A stretch of 34,301 nucleotides of DNA, from the NCBI GenBank assembly GCA_030595795.1, contig JAUVCH010000041.1, positions 1 to 34,301 of the forward strand, given 5' to 3'. The DNA is from Gammaproteobacteria bacterium (GTDB taxonomy: Bacteria; Pseudomonadota; Gammaproteobacteria; GCA-001735895). The position numbers were made by a program, and so were the translations under genes. The notes under the pieces were generated by a model that made no database searches, was not told the DNA's origin, and worked only from the letters and a program-made list of their open reading frames with translations. Shown here one piece after another: positions 1 to 7,202 of the stretch (its first letter is position 1; every line of letters starts with the position of its first letter).

Positions 1-1083
1 ACCACAACGTTCGTGCTCGAGCGCATTCTCAGCCCAGAAATCGATGACCTCTTCAGCCATTTCGTTGAGTTTCTCGCGATCTTCTTCGGTCTTCAGTGGC
101 ATGAATGGTACGATGACAGTACCCATCAAGTCACCAATTTTCAGTGTGCGCTTACCACCAATACAAATTGTCGCGCCTTTATCGAGACCAGGTGAGAGCG
201 CTTTAGGCATAACATTTAAACAATGCATGCAACGTACGCAGTTGCGATTATCGACTTCGAGCGTATCGTCGTCGTTAATCTTCAGTGCGTTAGTCGGGCA
301 GCGGGTGATGACATTTTCATTGAGGTAATCTCTGCCTTTTTTCTCTACGTATTCCTTGAATCGGGCCTGGTCAACACGCATATCATCGCGCCAGGTGCCG
401 ATGATGGCAAAATCCGAGCGTTCGATGGCATTTTGGCAATCGTTACCACAACCAGAGACTTTAAATTTGAATTTGTAGGGCAGGGAAGGTCGGTGAATAT
501 CATCGGTGAAGTTGTTAATTACGCTACGCTGAATATTTTGCTCGTCGAGGCATGATTGCTCACAACGCGCCGCACCTATACAGGCGATTGAAGTACGCAC
601 GTCCGGCCCGGCACCGCCGAGGTCGAAACCGTATTCGTTAATTTCGTCAAAGAAACCCTGAGTACCTTCGGTTGTTGTACCAATGAACATGATGTTGCCA
701 GTCTGGCCATGAAAAGTGACCAGACCAGAGCCATGCTTTTCCCAGCTATCGGCTAGCTGACGCAAGGAATCGGTGGTGTAGTGATTGCCTGAAGGTGGTT
801 GTACTCTTAGTGTGTGGAACTCTTTCGACTCCGGGAAAGCTTCGGCAACTTCTGAGAAGCGGGGTATGATGCCCGCACCGTAGCCGTATATCGAAACCGT
901 ACCGCCTTTCCAGTAGCCTTTACGAGTTTCATAAGAATGCTCAAGCTGTCCAAGTAAACTATTGGCTACACCGTTAATTCTACCGTCGGGATGATCGTCC
1001 CGTAAACGCTTAATTCCAGAGATGAAACTGGGCCAGGGCCCATTTTCGAGCTCGTCTAGCATTGGGGTATCGTGTTTGGACAT
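1..1083 (-). CDS. dsrA: Dissimilatory sulfite reductase alpha subunit DsrA (partial, C-terminus beyond window)
   Basis: DsrA forms the alpha2beta2 siroheme enzyme with DsrB; in sulfur oxidisers it runs in reverse and produces sulfite from sulfur delivered by DsrC. The 361 residues present start at an ATG with a good Shine-Dalgarno (AGGAGA at 1091-1096, complement). Siroheme/[4Fe-4S] cysteines are visible as C168-x5-C174 and C212-x3-C216, and an inserted ferredoxin domain has C262, C282, C285 and C288. The frame is still open at base 1. From my memory of family length (about 417 residues) roughly the last 55 are missing. The rest of the dsr operon should lie to the left. The family assignment is firm. 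The oxidative direction is inferred from the neighbouring genes and was not shown by phylogeny. Confidence 0.95.
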   Translation of the reverse strand, partial: MSKHDTPMLDELENGPWPSFISGIKRLRDDHPDGRINGVANSLLGQLEHSYETRKGYWKGGTVSIYGYGAGIIPRFSEVAEAFPESKEFHTLRVQPPSGNHYTTDSLRQLADSWEKHGSGLVTFHGQTGNIMFIGTTTEGTQGFFDEINEYGFDLGGAGPDVRTSIACIGAARCEQSCLDEQNIQRSVINNFTDDIHRPSLPYKFKFKVSGCGNDCQNAIERSDFAIIGTWRDDMRVDQARFKEYVEKKGRDYLNENVITRCPTNALKINDDDTLEVDNRNCVRCMHCLNVMPKALSPGLDKGATICIGGKRTLKIGDLMGTVIVPFMPLKTEEDREKLNEMAEEVIDFWAENALEHERCG

Positions 1084-1310
1084 TTAAGTGTCTCCTTGGT
1101 TAACACTTGCCTTGCGTGGAATAACCTTATAAAAACTAAGATTTATTTCGATTTATCAACAATATACATAGCTTAGTAGTTGTCTAGTAGTGGCGCCATT
1201 CATCCGATGGGAGGGCATAATTAAATGAGTTTACCCCGATGGGGATATACTTTAAAACCAGTCTGAATAGTTAGCTTTACAACCATCATTTAACGTGTAA
1301 ATTGAGTTTG
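1084..1310. promoter_or_regulatory. Divergent control region between dsrA and the TauD-like gene
   Basis: An AT-rich spacer of about 225 bp separates divergent genes. The octamer CCGATGGG occurs twice in the same orientation, at 1204-1211 and 1236-1243, with starts 32 bp apart (about three helical turns). The second copy lies inside the short palindrome CCCCGATGGGG (1234-1244). A -10-like TATACT sits at 1246-1251, pointing at the rightward cassette, and has no good -35, which would fit an activated promoter. For dsrA I see AT-rich -10-like stretches but no convincing pair. The function is inferred. Confidence 0.4.
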
Positions 1311-2210
1311 ATGCAACCTCTAAGTATTTCTAATTCAGCCGATTTCGATATTTGGGCTCGACGTAAGCTTTCTTTATATTCACTAGAGGCTAAAGAACGG
1401 TTGTTACAGCCGATCAATATTAATGTTGATCAGGGTTTTGATAGCATTCAGCTAATAAAGCTTCGTCAAAGTATCCAGGACTATAACCTGGTGATTTATC
1501 AAATCGAAGGCAAGATTGAAATCATTCCTGAAAATATTAATGTTATGGCAGGACAACTTGGACTAAAAACACTCGATGCCCACTTATGTGCTACCGAGGA
1601 CCTGATTTCAGTCATCACTGATACCAGTAAGGATCAATCGAGCAACGATCACCGTAATCGATATATTCCGTATAGCAATAAGTCTTTAAACTGGCACACC
1701 GATGGTTATTACAACCCATATCATCGACGAGTACGAGCGGTCTGGTTGCATTGCCAGCAAGCAGCGAGTCGAGGTGGAGAGAATAGTTTTATCGACCCTG
1801 AAATCGCCTATATATTGCTACGACAGGAAAACCCAGGGTTCATAGGGGCTTTGAGTCATCCTGAAGTAATGCGTATTCCGGCTAATATAGAGAACGAAAA
1901 GTCGATTCGAGGTGAAACTGCTAGCGCGGTTTTCCAGGTTTGTGAAGATTTTACCGAAATGGAAATGAGATTTAGCCAGCGTAAACGCAATATAATATGG
2001 CGAGACGATAGCATCACTCGTGAAGCTTTGGCCTTTCTGAATGAATTGCTAGAACAGGATTCAATCTGGCGTACCGATTTTCGACTGCAAGCCGGGCAGG
2101 GCGTGATCAGCAATAATACTCTGCACCGGCGCAGTGCCTACGAAGATGACGCAGGCAACCAACGTGTTTATATTCGAGCGCGCTATTACAATCGGATTCA
2201 GCCGAACTGA
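1311..2210 (+). CDS. TauD/TfdA-family Fe(II)/2-oxoglutarate-dependent oxygenase
   Basis: The 299-residue protein has the facial-triad pattern of the TauD/TfdA family: H129-T-D131 in the segment NWHTDGYYN, and a distal His272 in NNTLHRRSAY followed by arginines (R285, R289) suited to binding 2-oxoglutarate. Such enzymes hydroxylate a substrate while oxidising 2-oxoglutarate to succinate and CO2; the substrate here is unknown. The ATG at 1311 was preferred over an in-frame TTG at 1302 because neither has a clear ribosome site. It is first in a tight same-strand cluster, and the next gene starts 8 nt after its stop. Its position divergent from dsrA suggests a sulfur-linked substrate such as an organosulfur compound, but this is inference only. 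Confidence 0.85.
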   Translation: MQPLSISNSADFDIWARRKLSLYSLEAKERLLQPININVDQGFDSIQLIKLRQSIQDYNLVIYQIEGKIEIIPENINVMAGQLGLKTLDAHLCATEDLISVITDTSKDQSSNDHRNRYIPYSNKSLNWHTDGYYNPYHRRVRAVWLHCQQAASRGGENSFIDPEIAYILLRQENPGFIGALSHPEVMRIPANIENEKSIRGETASAVFQVCEDFTEMEMRFSQRKRNIIWRDDSITREALAFLNELLEQDSIWRTDFRLQAGQGVISNNTLHRRSAYEDDAGNQRVYIRARYYNRIQPN

Positions 2211-2218
2211 GGCTTTAC

Positions 2219-2407
2219 ATGCTACTTCTAAGTGACATTTTAATTCAAAATCCCGATCTCGAAACTTTTGAGGATCTCAAGGACGCGCTGGTTATCCTCG
2301 CCAAAAAAGGGGAGCTATTTTTTAGCATGGATGTCAAACCGCCATTTTTTGATACCCCGTCGAACTGGGAAGATCGACTCGAAGCTGTATTCACCTCAGT
2401 GAGATAA
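2219..2407 (+). CDS. Small conserved-looking hypothetical protein (62 aa)
   Basis: I do not recognise this family. The 62-residue acidic protein has no signal peptide, no cysteine and no membrane segment. It begins with a short hydrophobic helix-like stretch and carries a PPFFDTPSNWEDRLE segment near the C-terminus. It looks real because it is sandwiched between the oxygenase (8 nt upstream) and the Cas6-like gene (5 nt downstream), with TGAGG next to the upstream stop acting as ribosome site. Its spacing implies translation coupled with both neighbours, perhaps as a partner of one of them. No function is claimed. Confidence 0.65.
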   Translation: MLLLSDILIQNPDLETFEDLKDALVILAKKGELFFSMDVKPPFFDTPSNWEDRLEAVFTSVR

Positions 2408-2412
2408 TCGCG

Positions 2413-3093
2413 ATGTACTGGGAAGAAAACGATGACGACGCCGATCATATCAAAGTGCCGGAGGACGTTGTCGACCTGCTATTTACTATTCAATGTAAAA
2501 GTTTACCCATCGATCATGGAAAGTTGCTATCGGATTCGATTTGCCAGCAGCTACCGTGGCTCGCCGATGAGCCTCAGGCTGCCATCCACCAGATTCACGT
2601 CGCCGAGTCGTCGCATGGCTGGCAACGCCCAGACGACAAAGATGACATTTTATTACCCTCGCGCCGCACTCGTCTGGTATTACGCATGCCGTCGGAACGT
2701 CTTGGCGATTGTCAAAACCTGGTTGGCCAGACGCTTGATGTCGGTGGACATTCTTTGCAGGTCGGCGAATATAAAACTCGCCCCTTAAGCAAACTCACCA
2801 CGATATTTTCTCGCTATATGAACACGGACGAGGGCGAGCTAGACAATGAATTTATCGAACGAATGTTGGCGTTGCTAAGCGAGAGAAATATCAGAGTCAA
2901 AAAAATGTTGAGTGGCTTAATTGTCATACACAGCAGTAATGACGATGAAATAGTTACTCGCAAACTAATGGTATCCGGTTTGAGTATTGATGATTCACTG
3001 GATCTACAGCAACAGGGTATCGGCAATAAAATGCTCATGGGAATAGGGATATTCCTCCCCCATAAGGGTATAGACTCTGTGAAGCCCAGTTGA
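2413..3093 (+). CDS. Cas6/Cmx6-like RAMP-superfamily protein, no CRISPR in view
   Basis: The 226-residue protein resembles the Cas6 family of the I-MYXAN type (Cmx6). Near the N-terminus it has the pattern LPIDHG with His35, in the region where family members carry a conserved His. The middle has RLVLRMPSERL, and the C-terminus has the glycine-rich loop of RAMP proteins at 202-219 (GIGNKMLMGIGIFLPHKG). Cas6 proteins bind and cut CRISPR repeat RNA, but there is no repeat array, Cascade gene or nuclease gene anywhere in this window. It lies between a small protein and a DsrC homologue in a dsr-linked cassette. It may therefore act on another RNA or be a repurposed RNA-binding fold. Family identity is likely; function is unknown. 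Confidence 0.8.
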   Translation: MYWEENDDDADHIKVPEDVVDLLFTIQCKSLPIDHGKLLSDSICQQLPWLADEPQAAIHQIHVAESSHGWQRPDDKDDILLPSRRTRLVLRMPSERLGDCQNLVGQTLDVGGHSLQVGEYKTRPLSKLTTIFSRYMNTDEGELDNEFIERMLALLSERNIRVKKMLSGLIVIHSSNDDEIVTRKLMVSGLSIDDSLDLQQQGIGNKMLMGIGIFLPHKGIDSVKPS

Positions 3094-3139
3094 GGAAAAT
3101 GACGCCTGTTTAACAAGCACTACTTTAGGGAGTCGAATA

Positions 3140-3478
3140 ATGACCATAGAATTTGAAGGTAAAGCTATCGATACCAGCGATAGTGGATATCTGATTAATA
3201 TTGACGACTGGTCCGAAGGGCTGGCCGAAACATTGGCGAGCGCTGATAGCCTAGACCTGGGCGAGCGTCATTGGGATGTCATTCATTATCTACGCGACGA
3301 ATTCATCAATAATGCAGGGAATCAACCCAATACGCGGACCATGGTTAAGGAAATGAGTGATAAGTGGAATGATAAGATCAAGTCTAAGGACTTGTATGAT
3401 TTGTTTCCGGGTGATCCGAGCAAACAGGGCGGGCGCATCGCAGGTCTACCCGAAAGCCGCCGTAAAGGTGGCTATTAG
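3140..3478 (+). CDS. DsrC/TusE-family protein lacking both redox cysteines (RspA-like)
   Basis: The 112-residue length and fold signature match DsrC: W45 in the ERHWDVIHYLRDEF segment, then LYDLFPGDPSKQ and the C-terminal RIAGLP. In DsrC the C-terminal arm carries two cysteines that shuttle sulfur to the Dsr enzymes, and TusE keeps only the penultimate one. Here the first position (KQ-G-G98-RIAGLP) and the penultimate residue (G111) are both glycine, and the protein has no cysteine at all. It cannot form the trisulfide used in sulfur transfer. Cysteine-free relatives have been called RspA and proposed to be regulatory. A ribosome site AGGGA precedes the ATG. The family call is strong; the regulatory role is inference. 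Confidence 0.9.
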   Translation: MTIEFEGKAIDTSDSGYLINIDDWSEGLAETLASADSLDLGERHWDVIHYLRDEFINNAGNQPNTRTMVKEMSDKWNDKIKSKDLYDLFPGDPSKQGGRIAGLPESRRKGGY

Positions 3479-3484
3479 TGGTTA

Positions 3485-3512
3485 GGTTACTATCACTATA
3501 GCGATAGTGACC
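3485..3512 (+). promoter_or_regulatory. Stem-loop between the DsrC-like gene and the 67-aa gene
   Basis: GGTTACTATC (3485-3494) pairs with GATAGTGACC (3503-3512), giving 10 bp with one G-U pair and an 8-base loop. It begins 6 bases after the DsrC-like stop codon. No T-run follows directly, so it is not a classic terminator. It could be a processing or stabilising hairpin, or an operator-like dyad (CACTAT/ATAGTG) for a promoter of the 67-aa gene. Confidence 0.4.
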
Positions 3513-3564
3513 AATCCAGCTAACTCTACTATATTTTCATAATAAATAAGGCACGAGAACTGAA

Positions 3565-3768
3565 ATGACCGACAAGAAAGCAAAAATTGCAGAACTCATT
3601 GCAATGCAAAAGAAATTTATCGCTTATGAGCAGGAAAACGGCGTCAATATGAAAGATTATTTCGCGCCAGAAGAAGGGCACTTACTGGATGGTTATAAAG
3701 ATTCTTTTCGTGATAAGGCCATGGAGCTAGTTGATATAGCGCATGCCGAGAAAGGATCGAAACGCTAA
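3565..3768 (+). CDS. Small hypothetical protein (67 aa), last gene of the dsr-linked cassette
   Basis: The protein is 67 residues, soluble and highly charged. It has a Lys/Glu-rich helical N-terminus (KKAKIAELIAMQKKF), a central turn YFAPEEGHLLDGY and a second helix ending in a basic GSKR tail. It has no cysteine, signal peptide or membrane segment. I cannot name a family. It follows the DsrC-like gene by 86 nt, with a hairpin in between. Its last 4 bases overlap the 3' end of the convergent oxygenase gene, which marks the end of the cassette. An uninterrupted frame with protein-like composition supports it as real. Confidence 0.65.
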   Translation: MTDKKAKIAELIAMQKKFIAYEQENGVNMKDYFAPEEGHLLDGYKDSFRDKAMELVDIAHAEKGSKR

Positions 3769-4436
3769 ACCTCAACCCACTGCCGAACCAGATTATTAAA
3801 ACTATTACAGATCTTAGCGCAGGCTGCGCTATTGGGCTGCTCTGCTATTAAAATCTCTCGTGCCTGATTAAGCTCGTAAAGCAGGCTACGTTTTTCGGCA
3901 TCTCTTATTGTACTTTGTATCCAGCTAACCGCGACATCGCGAGTGCCGGAAGTTACTGGCGCCACAGAATGTAAACTACTCGACGGATAAAACACAACCG
4001 ATCCGGCATCGAGTTTCACTTTCTGTTCGCCGAAGGCATGACTGATAATAAGTTCACCACCTTCGTAGCTATTCGCGGGGGATAAAAATATAGTGAGTGA
4101 AATATCAGAGCGATACAACGAACTTCCGCCCATTACCGGGTCATCGACATGCTGTCCGTAACTCATTCCTACCTCGTATCGAGCATAGATCGGAGCTGCA
4201 ATTCGTTTAGGCCAACAAATTGCGCGGTACTCGGGTTCGCGCACTAGCTTACCCATAACAATTTCGTTGAGAGCCTTCATTTGTGGATTATCGGCAGGAA
4301 CTTCGACATTGTTTTTAATCGATTGCGCCGTTAAGCCAGCGCTGAGCTTGCCATCTCGATATTCAGCGCTAGACAGTATTTTTCTCACCTGCTGAAGTTC
4401 TATTTCGGAGAGATAGCTTTCGATTATATTCAACAT
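3765..4436 (-). CDS. PiuC/YbiX-type PKHD Fe(II)/2-oxoglutarate hydroxylase
   Basis: The 223-residue protein matches the PKHD-type hydroxylases YbiX/PiuC over its full length. The iron triad is H96-V-D98 in YGQHVDDP and H156 in SSSLHSVAPV, with R166 of GTRDVAVSW placed to bind 2-oxoglutarate. EGGELI (125-130) is also typical. Related genes are often iron-regulated and linked to siderophore uptake, but no TonB receptor is next to it here. It reads toward the dsr-linked cassette and overlaps the 67-aa gene by 4 bp at the 3' ends. It is the second 2-oxoglutarate oxygenase within 3 kb. The substrate is unknown. Confidence 0.88.
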   Translation of the reverse strand: MLNIIESYLSEIELQQVRKILSSAEYRDGKLSAGLTAQSIKNNVEVPADNPQMKALNEIVMGKLVREPEYRAICWPKRIAAPIYARYEVGMSYGQHVDDPVMGGSSLYRSDISLTIFLSPANSYEGGELIISHAFGEQKVKLDAGSVVFYPSSSLHSVAPVTSGTRDVAVSWIQSTIRDAEKRSLLYELNQAREILIAEQPNSAACAKICNSFNNLVRQWVEV

Positions 4437-4500
4437 ATATTATTCCAGAATTCAAATATGATCATAACTATAACGTCGAATAATCAAAAAAAATTTCCGC

Positions 4501-4506
4501 TATACT
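4501..4506 (+). promoter_or_regulatory. Possible -10 box (TATACT) for maeB
   Basis: TATACT lies 32 bases upstream of the maeB ATG in the 101-bp AT-rich spacer divergent from the YbiX-like gene. No good -35 is seen at the right distance (the 4478-4483 region is GAATAA-like), so this is a weak call. Confidence 0.3.
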
Positions 4507-4537
4507 CTTTATCTTTTTAATCGCTCGAAACAATCTT

Positions 4538-6805
4538 ATGACCGACGAATATCGTCAACAGGCGCTCGATTACCACCGCAAGCCCGCACCGGGTAAATTG
4601 CGCATCGAGCCAACCACTCCGTTGACTTCACAGCAAGATCTGGCGTTAGCCTATTCCCCCGGCGTTGCTTATCCCTGCGAAGAAATCGTTAAGGATCCGC
4701 TAAATGCTCGACAGTATACCGCTAAGGCTAATCTGATCGGAGTTATTTCCAACGGTACTGCCGTGCTGGGTCTGGGTAATATTGGTAGCCTGGCCTCGAA
4801 ACCAGTGATGGAAGGCAAAGCGGTGCTATTTAAACGCTTTGCGGGAATCGATGTATTCGACATCGAAGTTGACGAAAGCGACCCTAAGCTTCTGGCCGAG
4901 ACGATAGAACGTCTGGAACCTACTTTCGGTGGCATTAATCTCGAAGATATTAAAGCACCCGACTGTTTTTACGTTGAGAAATATTTACGCGAGCGGATGT
5001 CGATCCCGGTCTTCCACGATGATCAACATGGCACTGCTATCGTCGTCGCAGCCGCTATGAAAAATGCGTTGGTCGTAGTCGGTAAAGATATTTCGGAAAT
5101 TAAACTGGTCGCCTCCGGCGCGGGGGCGGCTGCTATATCCTGCCTCAAGCTACTGGTTTCGCTGGGTATGAATATCGATAATATTACTGTCACCGATTAC
5201 TATGGCGTGGTTTATAAAGGCCGACCAGAAGATATGGATGAGTACAAGGAACGCTTTGCAAAAGATACCGACAAGCGAACCCTGGCCGAAGTTATCCCCG
5301 GTGTTGACGTTTTTCTCGGGCTGTCAGCAGGTAATATCATGACCGCTGACATGGTCGAGTCAATGGCAGATAATCCGATTGTTTTTGCCCTTGCTAACCC
5401 AGTACCAGAAATTGATCCGGCTGAAGTCAAACGTGTTAGAACAGACGCAATTGTTGCGACGGGCAGATCGGATTACCCGAACCAGGTGAATAACGTTCTT
5501 TGTTTTCCTTTTCTATTCCGGGGTGCGCTGGATGTCGGTGCTACCGAAATTAATGAGACGATGAAAATAGCCTGTGTCGATGCTATGGCTAATATTGCCC
5601 GGTCGGGCACCAGCGATGTTCTGGAGAACACCTATCAAGACGATTCGAATCTTTTTGGTCCGGAATATTTGATACCCAAACCTTTCGACAGGCGTTTAAT
5701 ACTCGAGATTGCGCCGGCTGTTGCGCAGGCGGCAATGGACTCAGGCGTAGCCTTACAACCCATCGAAGATATGGCCGCCTATCGAAATAAGCTAGTCGCC
5801 TTTGTCTATCGGTCGGGTCTCTTCATGAAGCCAACATTCGACAAAGCACGTGCTATTCAAAGACGAGTAGTATTTGCCGAAGGCGAAAATCCGAGGGTTT
5901 TGCGAGCTATTGAAACCATCGTGCAGGAAAAACTTTGCTACCCCATCGTGCTTGGTCGCACCGAAGTGATTCAGGATGCGATTAAGGAATTTGGTTTATC
6001 TGCCGTTCCTGGTGAGGACTACGAAATACTCGATTATGACGACGATGAATCCTGGTGGTCGGTCTACCATCGGCTGACAGAACGCGAAGGTAAAACAGTC
6101 ATCGAAGCTCAGGAGCTACTGCGTACAAGTACTTCAATTCAGGCAGCGATGATGGTCAAGTTAGGCCTGGCTGATACGATGATATGTGGCACCATTGGAA
6201 GATTTCATCGTCATTTGCGGCGCGTGCTCAGCGTCTCCCAGCAAGGTGACGGCATCGACAGAGTTTCGACCCTGAGCGGGCTTATATCCAGCGGTCACGT
6301 GCTATTCATTTGCGATACCCAGGTAACCCCGGAACCTACCATCGAATCGATTGCAAAGATGACGATCTGTGCCGCCGAAGAAGTTCGACGGTTCGGATTA
6401 ACGCCTAAAGCTGCCTTATTGTCTCACTCTAATTTCGGTAGCCGGGACTCAGAGTCATCCCTAAAAATGCGCCAGGCGCTCGATTTGATACACGAACTCG
6501 ACCCTGATCTCATGGTTGAGGGTGAAATGCAAGCGAGTTCAGCTCTGTCGGAGAGTATTCGCCACGAACTATTCCCAAATTCAAACCTCGAAGGCACAGC
6601 AAACCTGTTTATAATGCCAAATCTAGATGCCGCAAATATTACCTATAACATGCTCAAAGTCGTCAATCGTAGTGTCGCGCTGGGCCCAATCATGATGGGT
6701 TGTGATATACCTGCGCATATCGCGACGTCGAGTACGACGGTTCGAGGGCTTATTAATATGACAGCTATTGCGGCAGCTCGGTGCGAAGATGAACAAACCG
6801 GATAA
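4538..6805 (+). CDS. maeB: NADP-type malic enzyme with C-terminal phosphotransacetylase-like domain
   Basis: This enzyme oxidatively decarboxylates malate to pyruvate with NAD(P)H. The 755 residues match the large MaeB type. Residues 1 to about 160 form the malic domain, with Y39 in LAYSPGVAYP, K94 in VMEGKAVLFK, and metal ligands E136, D137 and D161 (FHDDQHGTA). A Rossmann domain follows with GAGAAA near 195. From about 430 to 750 there is a PTA-like domain that in MaeB is thought to sense acetyl-CoA rather than catalyse. It competes for malate with the malyl-CoA route encoded at 10196-13210. The upstream region is divergent with the YbiX-like gene. Identity is firm; cofactor preference is by family. 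Confidence 0.95.
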   Translation: MTDEYRQQALDYHRKPAPGKLRIEPTTPLTSQQDLALAYSPGVAYPCEEIVKDPLNARQYTAKANLIGVISNGTAVLGLGNIGSLASKPVMEGKAVLFKRFAGIDVFDIEVDESDPKLLAETIERLEPTFGGINLEDIKAPDCFYVEKYLRERMSIPVFHDDQHGTAIVVAAAMKNALVVVGKDISEIKLVASGAGAAAISCLKLLVSLGMNIDNITVTDYYGVVYKGRPEDMDEYKERFAKDTDKRTLAEVIPGVDVFLGLSAGNIMTADMVESMADNPIVFALANPVPEIDPAEVKRVRTDAIVATGRSDYPNQVNNVLCFPFLFRGALDVGATEINETMKIACVDAMANIARSGTSDVLENTYQDDSNLFGPEYLIPKPFDRRLILEIAPAVAQAAMDSGVALQPIEDMAAYRNKLVAFVYRSGLFMKPTFDKARAIQRRVVFAEGENPRVLRAIETIVQEKLCYPIVLGRTEVIQDAIKEFGLSAVPGEDYEILDYDDDESWWSVYHRLTEREGKTVIEAQELLRTSTSIQAAMMVKLGLADTMICGTIGRFHRHLRRVLSVSQQGDGIDRVSTLSGLISSGHVLFICDTQVTPEPTIESIAKMTICAAEEVRRFGLTPKAALLSHSNFGSRDSESSLKMRQALDLIHELDPDLMVEGEMQASSALSESIRHELFPNSNLEGTANLFIMPNLDAANITYNMLKVVNRSVALGPIMMGCDIPAHIATSSTTVRGLINMTAIAAARCEDEQTG

Positions 6806-6826
6806 TACCAATTCCAGGAGGATAAG

Positions 6827-6994
6827 ATGCATCTAGTTATAATACTCCTGGCTGTCCTGGGATTTTTCCTTTACCTCACTTTATCTGTTTCCAGGAATCC
6901 GGGAAAAAGGCATTACTTTTATTTATTTATTCTGGTTGACGTTTGGTTGGCGAGCGTATTCGCCTACCTTGTGGTTACCGCTTTTCTGGATTGA
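6827..6994 (+). CDS. Small two-helix membrane protein (55 aa)
   Basis: A strong AGGAGG (6816-6821) sits 5 nt before an ATG that opens a 55-codon frame, 21 nt after the maeB stop. The product is almost all hydrophobic: an N-terminal helix (about residues 3-20), a short basic loop RNPGKRH (23-29) and a second helix (about 31-53), ending in LD. The positive loop suggests an inner-membrane hairpin with the loop in the cytoplasm. It is probably cotranscribed with maeB. I do not recognise a family, and its function is unknown. The excellent ribosome site and membrane-like composition are the reasons to call it. Confidence 0.6.
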   Translation: MHLVIILLAVLGFFLYLTLSVSRNPGKRHYFYLFILVDVWLASVFAYLVVTAFLD

Positions 6995-7202
6995 AACAGA
7001 GGCTTTACGCTATATCTGGCGTGATCAAATAAACTCCAGAATAACTTTTAGTAATCTAGCAGTCTGAGGTGACAGGTTTGTCATCAATTTCCATCCAGGC
7101 TTTAAAATCGCGGGTTTTCTCGTTAATCAGTAAAGTATTGGCGGGAGTACATTTTTACCGTAGTATCGGTACGTCCTTTTCGTTTAAATTGGATTTTTAA
7201 AA
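6995..7202. other. Gene-free spacer before a truncated ABC gene
   Basis: No intact gene is visible. The minus strand has a short open stretch (7056-7152) that reads like a protein C-terminus but has no start, and the plus strand has stops in all frames close to the truncated ABC ATPase. This looks like decayed DNA next to the deletion point of the following gene. Confidence 0.4.

Noticed and set aside
2413..3564. Possible CRISPR array near the Cas6-like gene
   Set aside because: No regularly spaced repeats of 24-40 bp were found around the gene or elsewhere in the window; the only structure is a single hairpin.
7056..7152. Minus-strand stretch reading like the C-terminus of a protein (ends in KPVTSDC then TAG)
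   Set aside because: It has no start codon and is interrupted by a stop just upstream. It may be a gene relic but is too short to identify.
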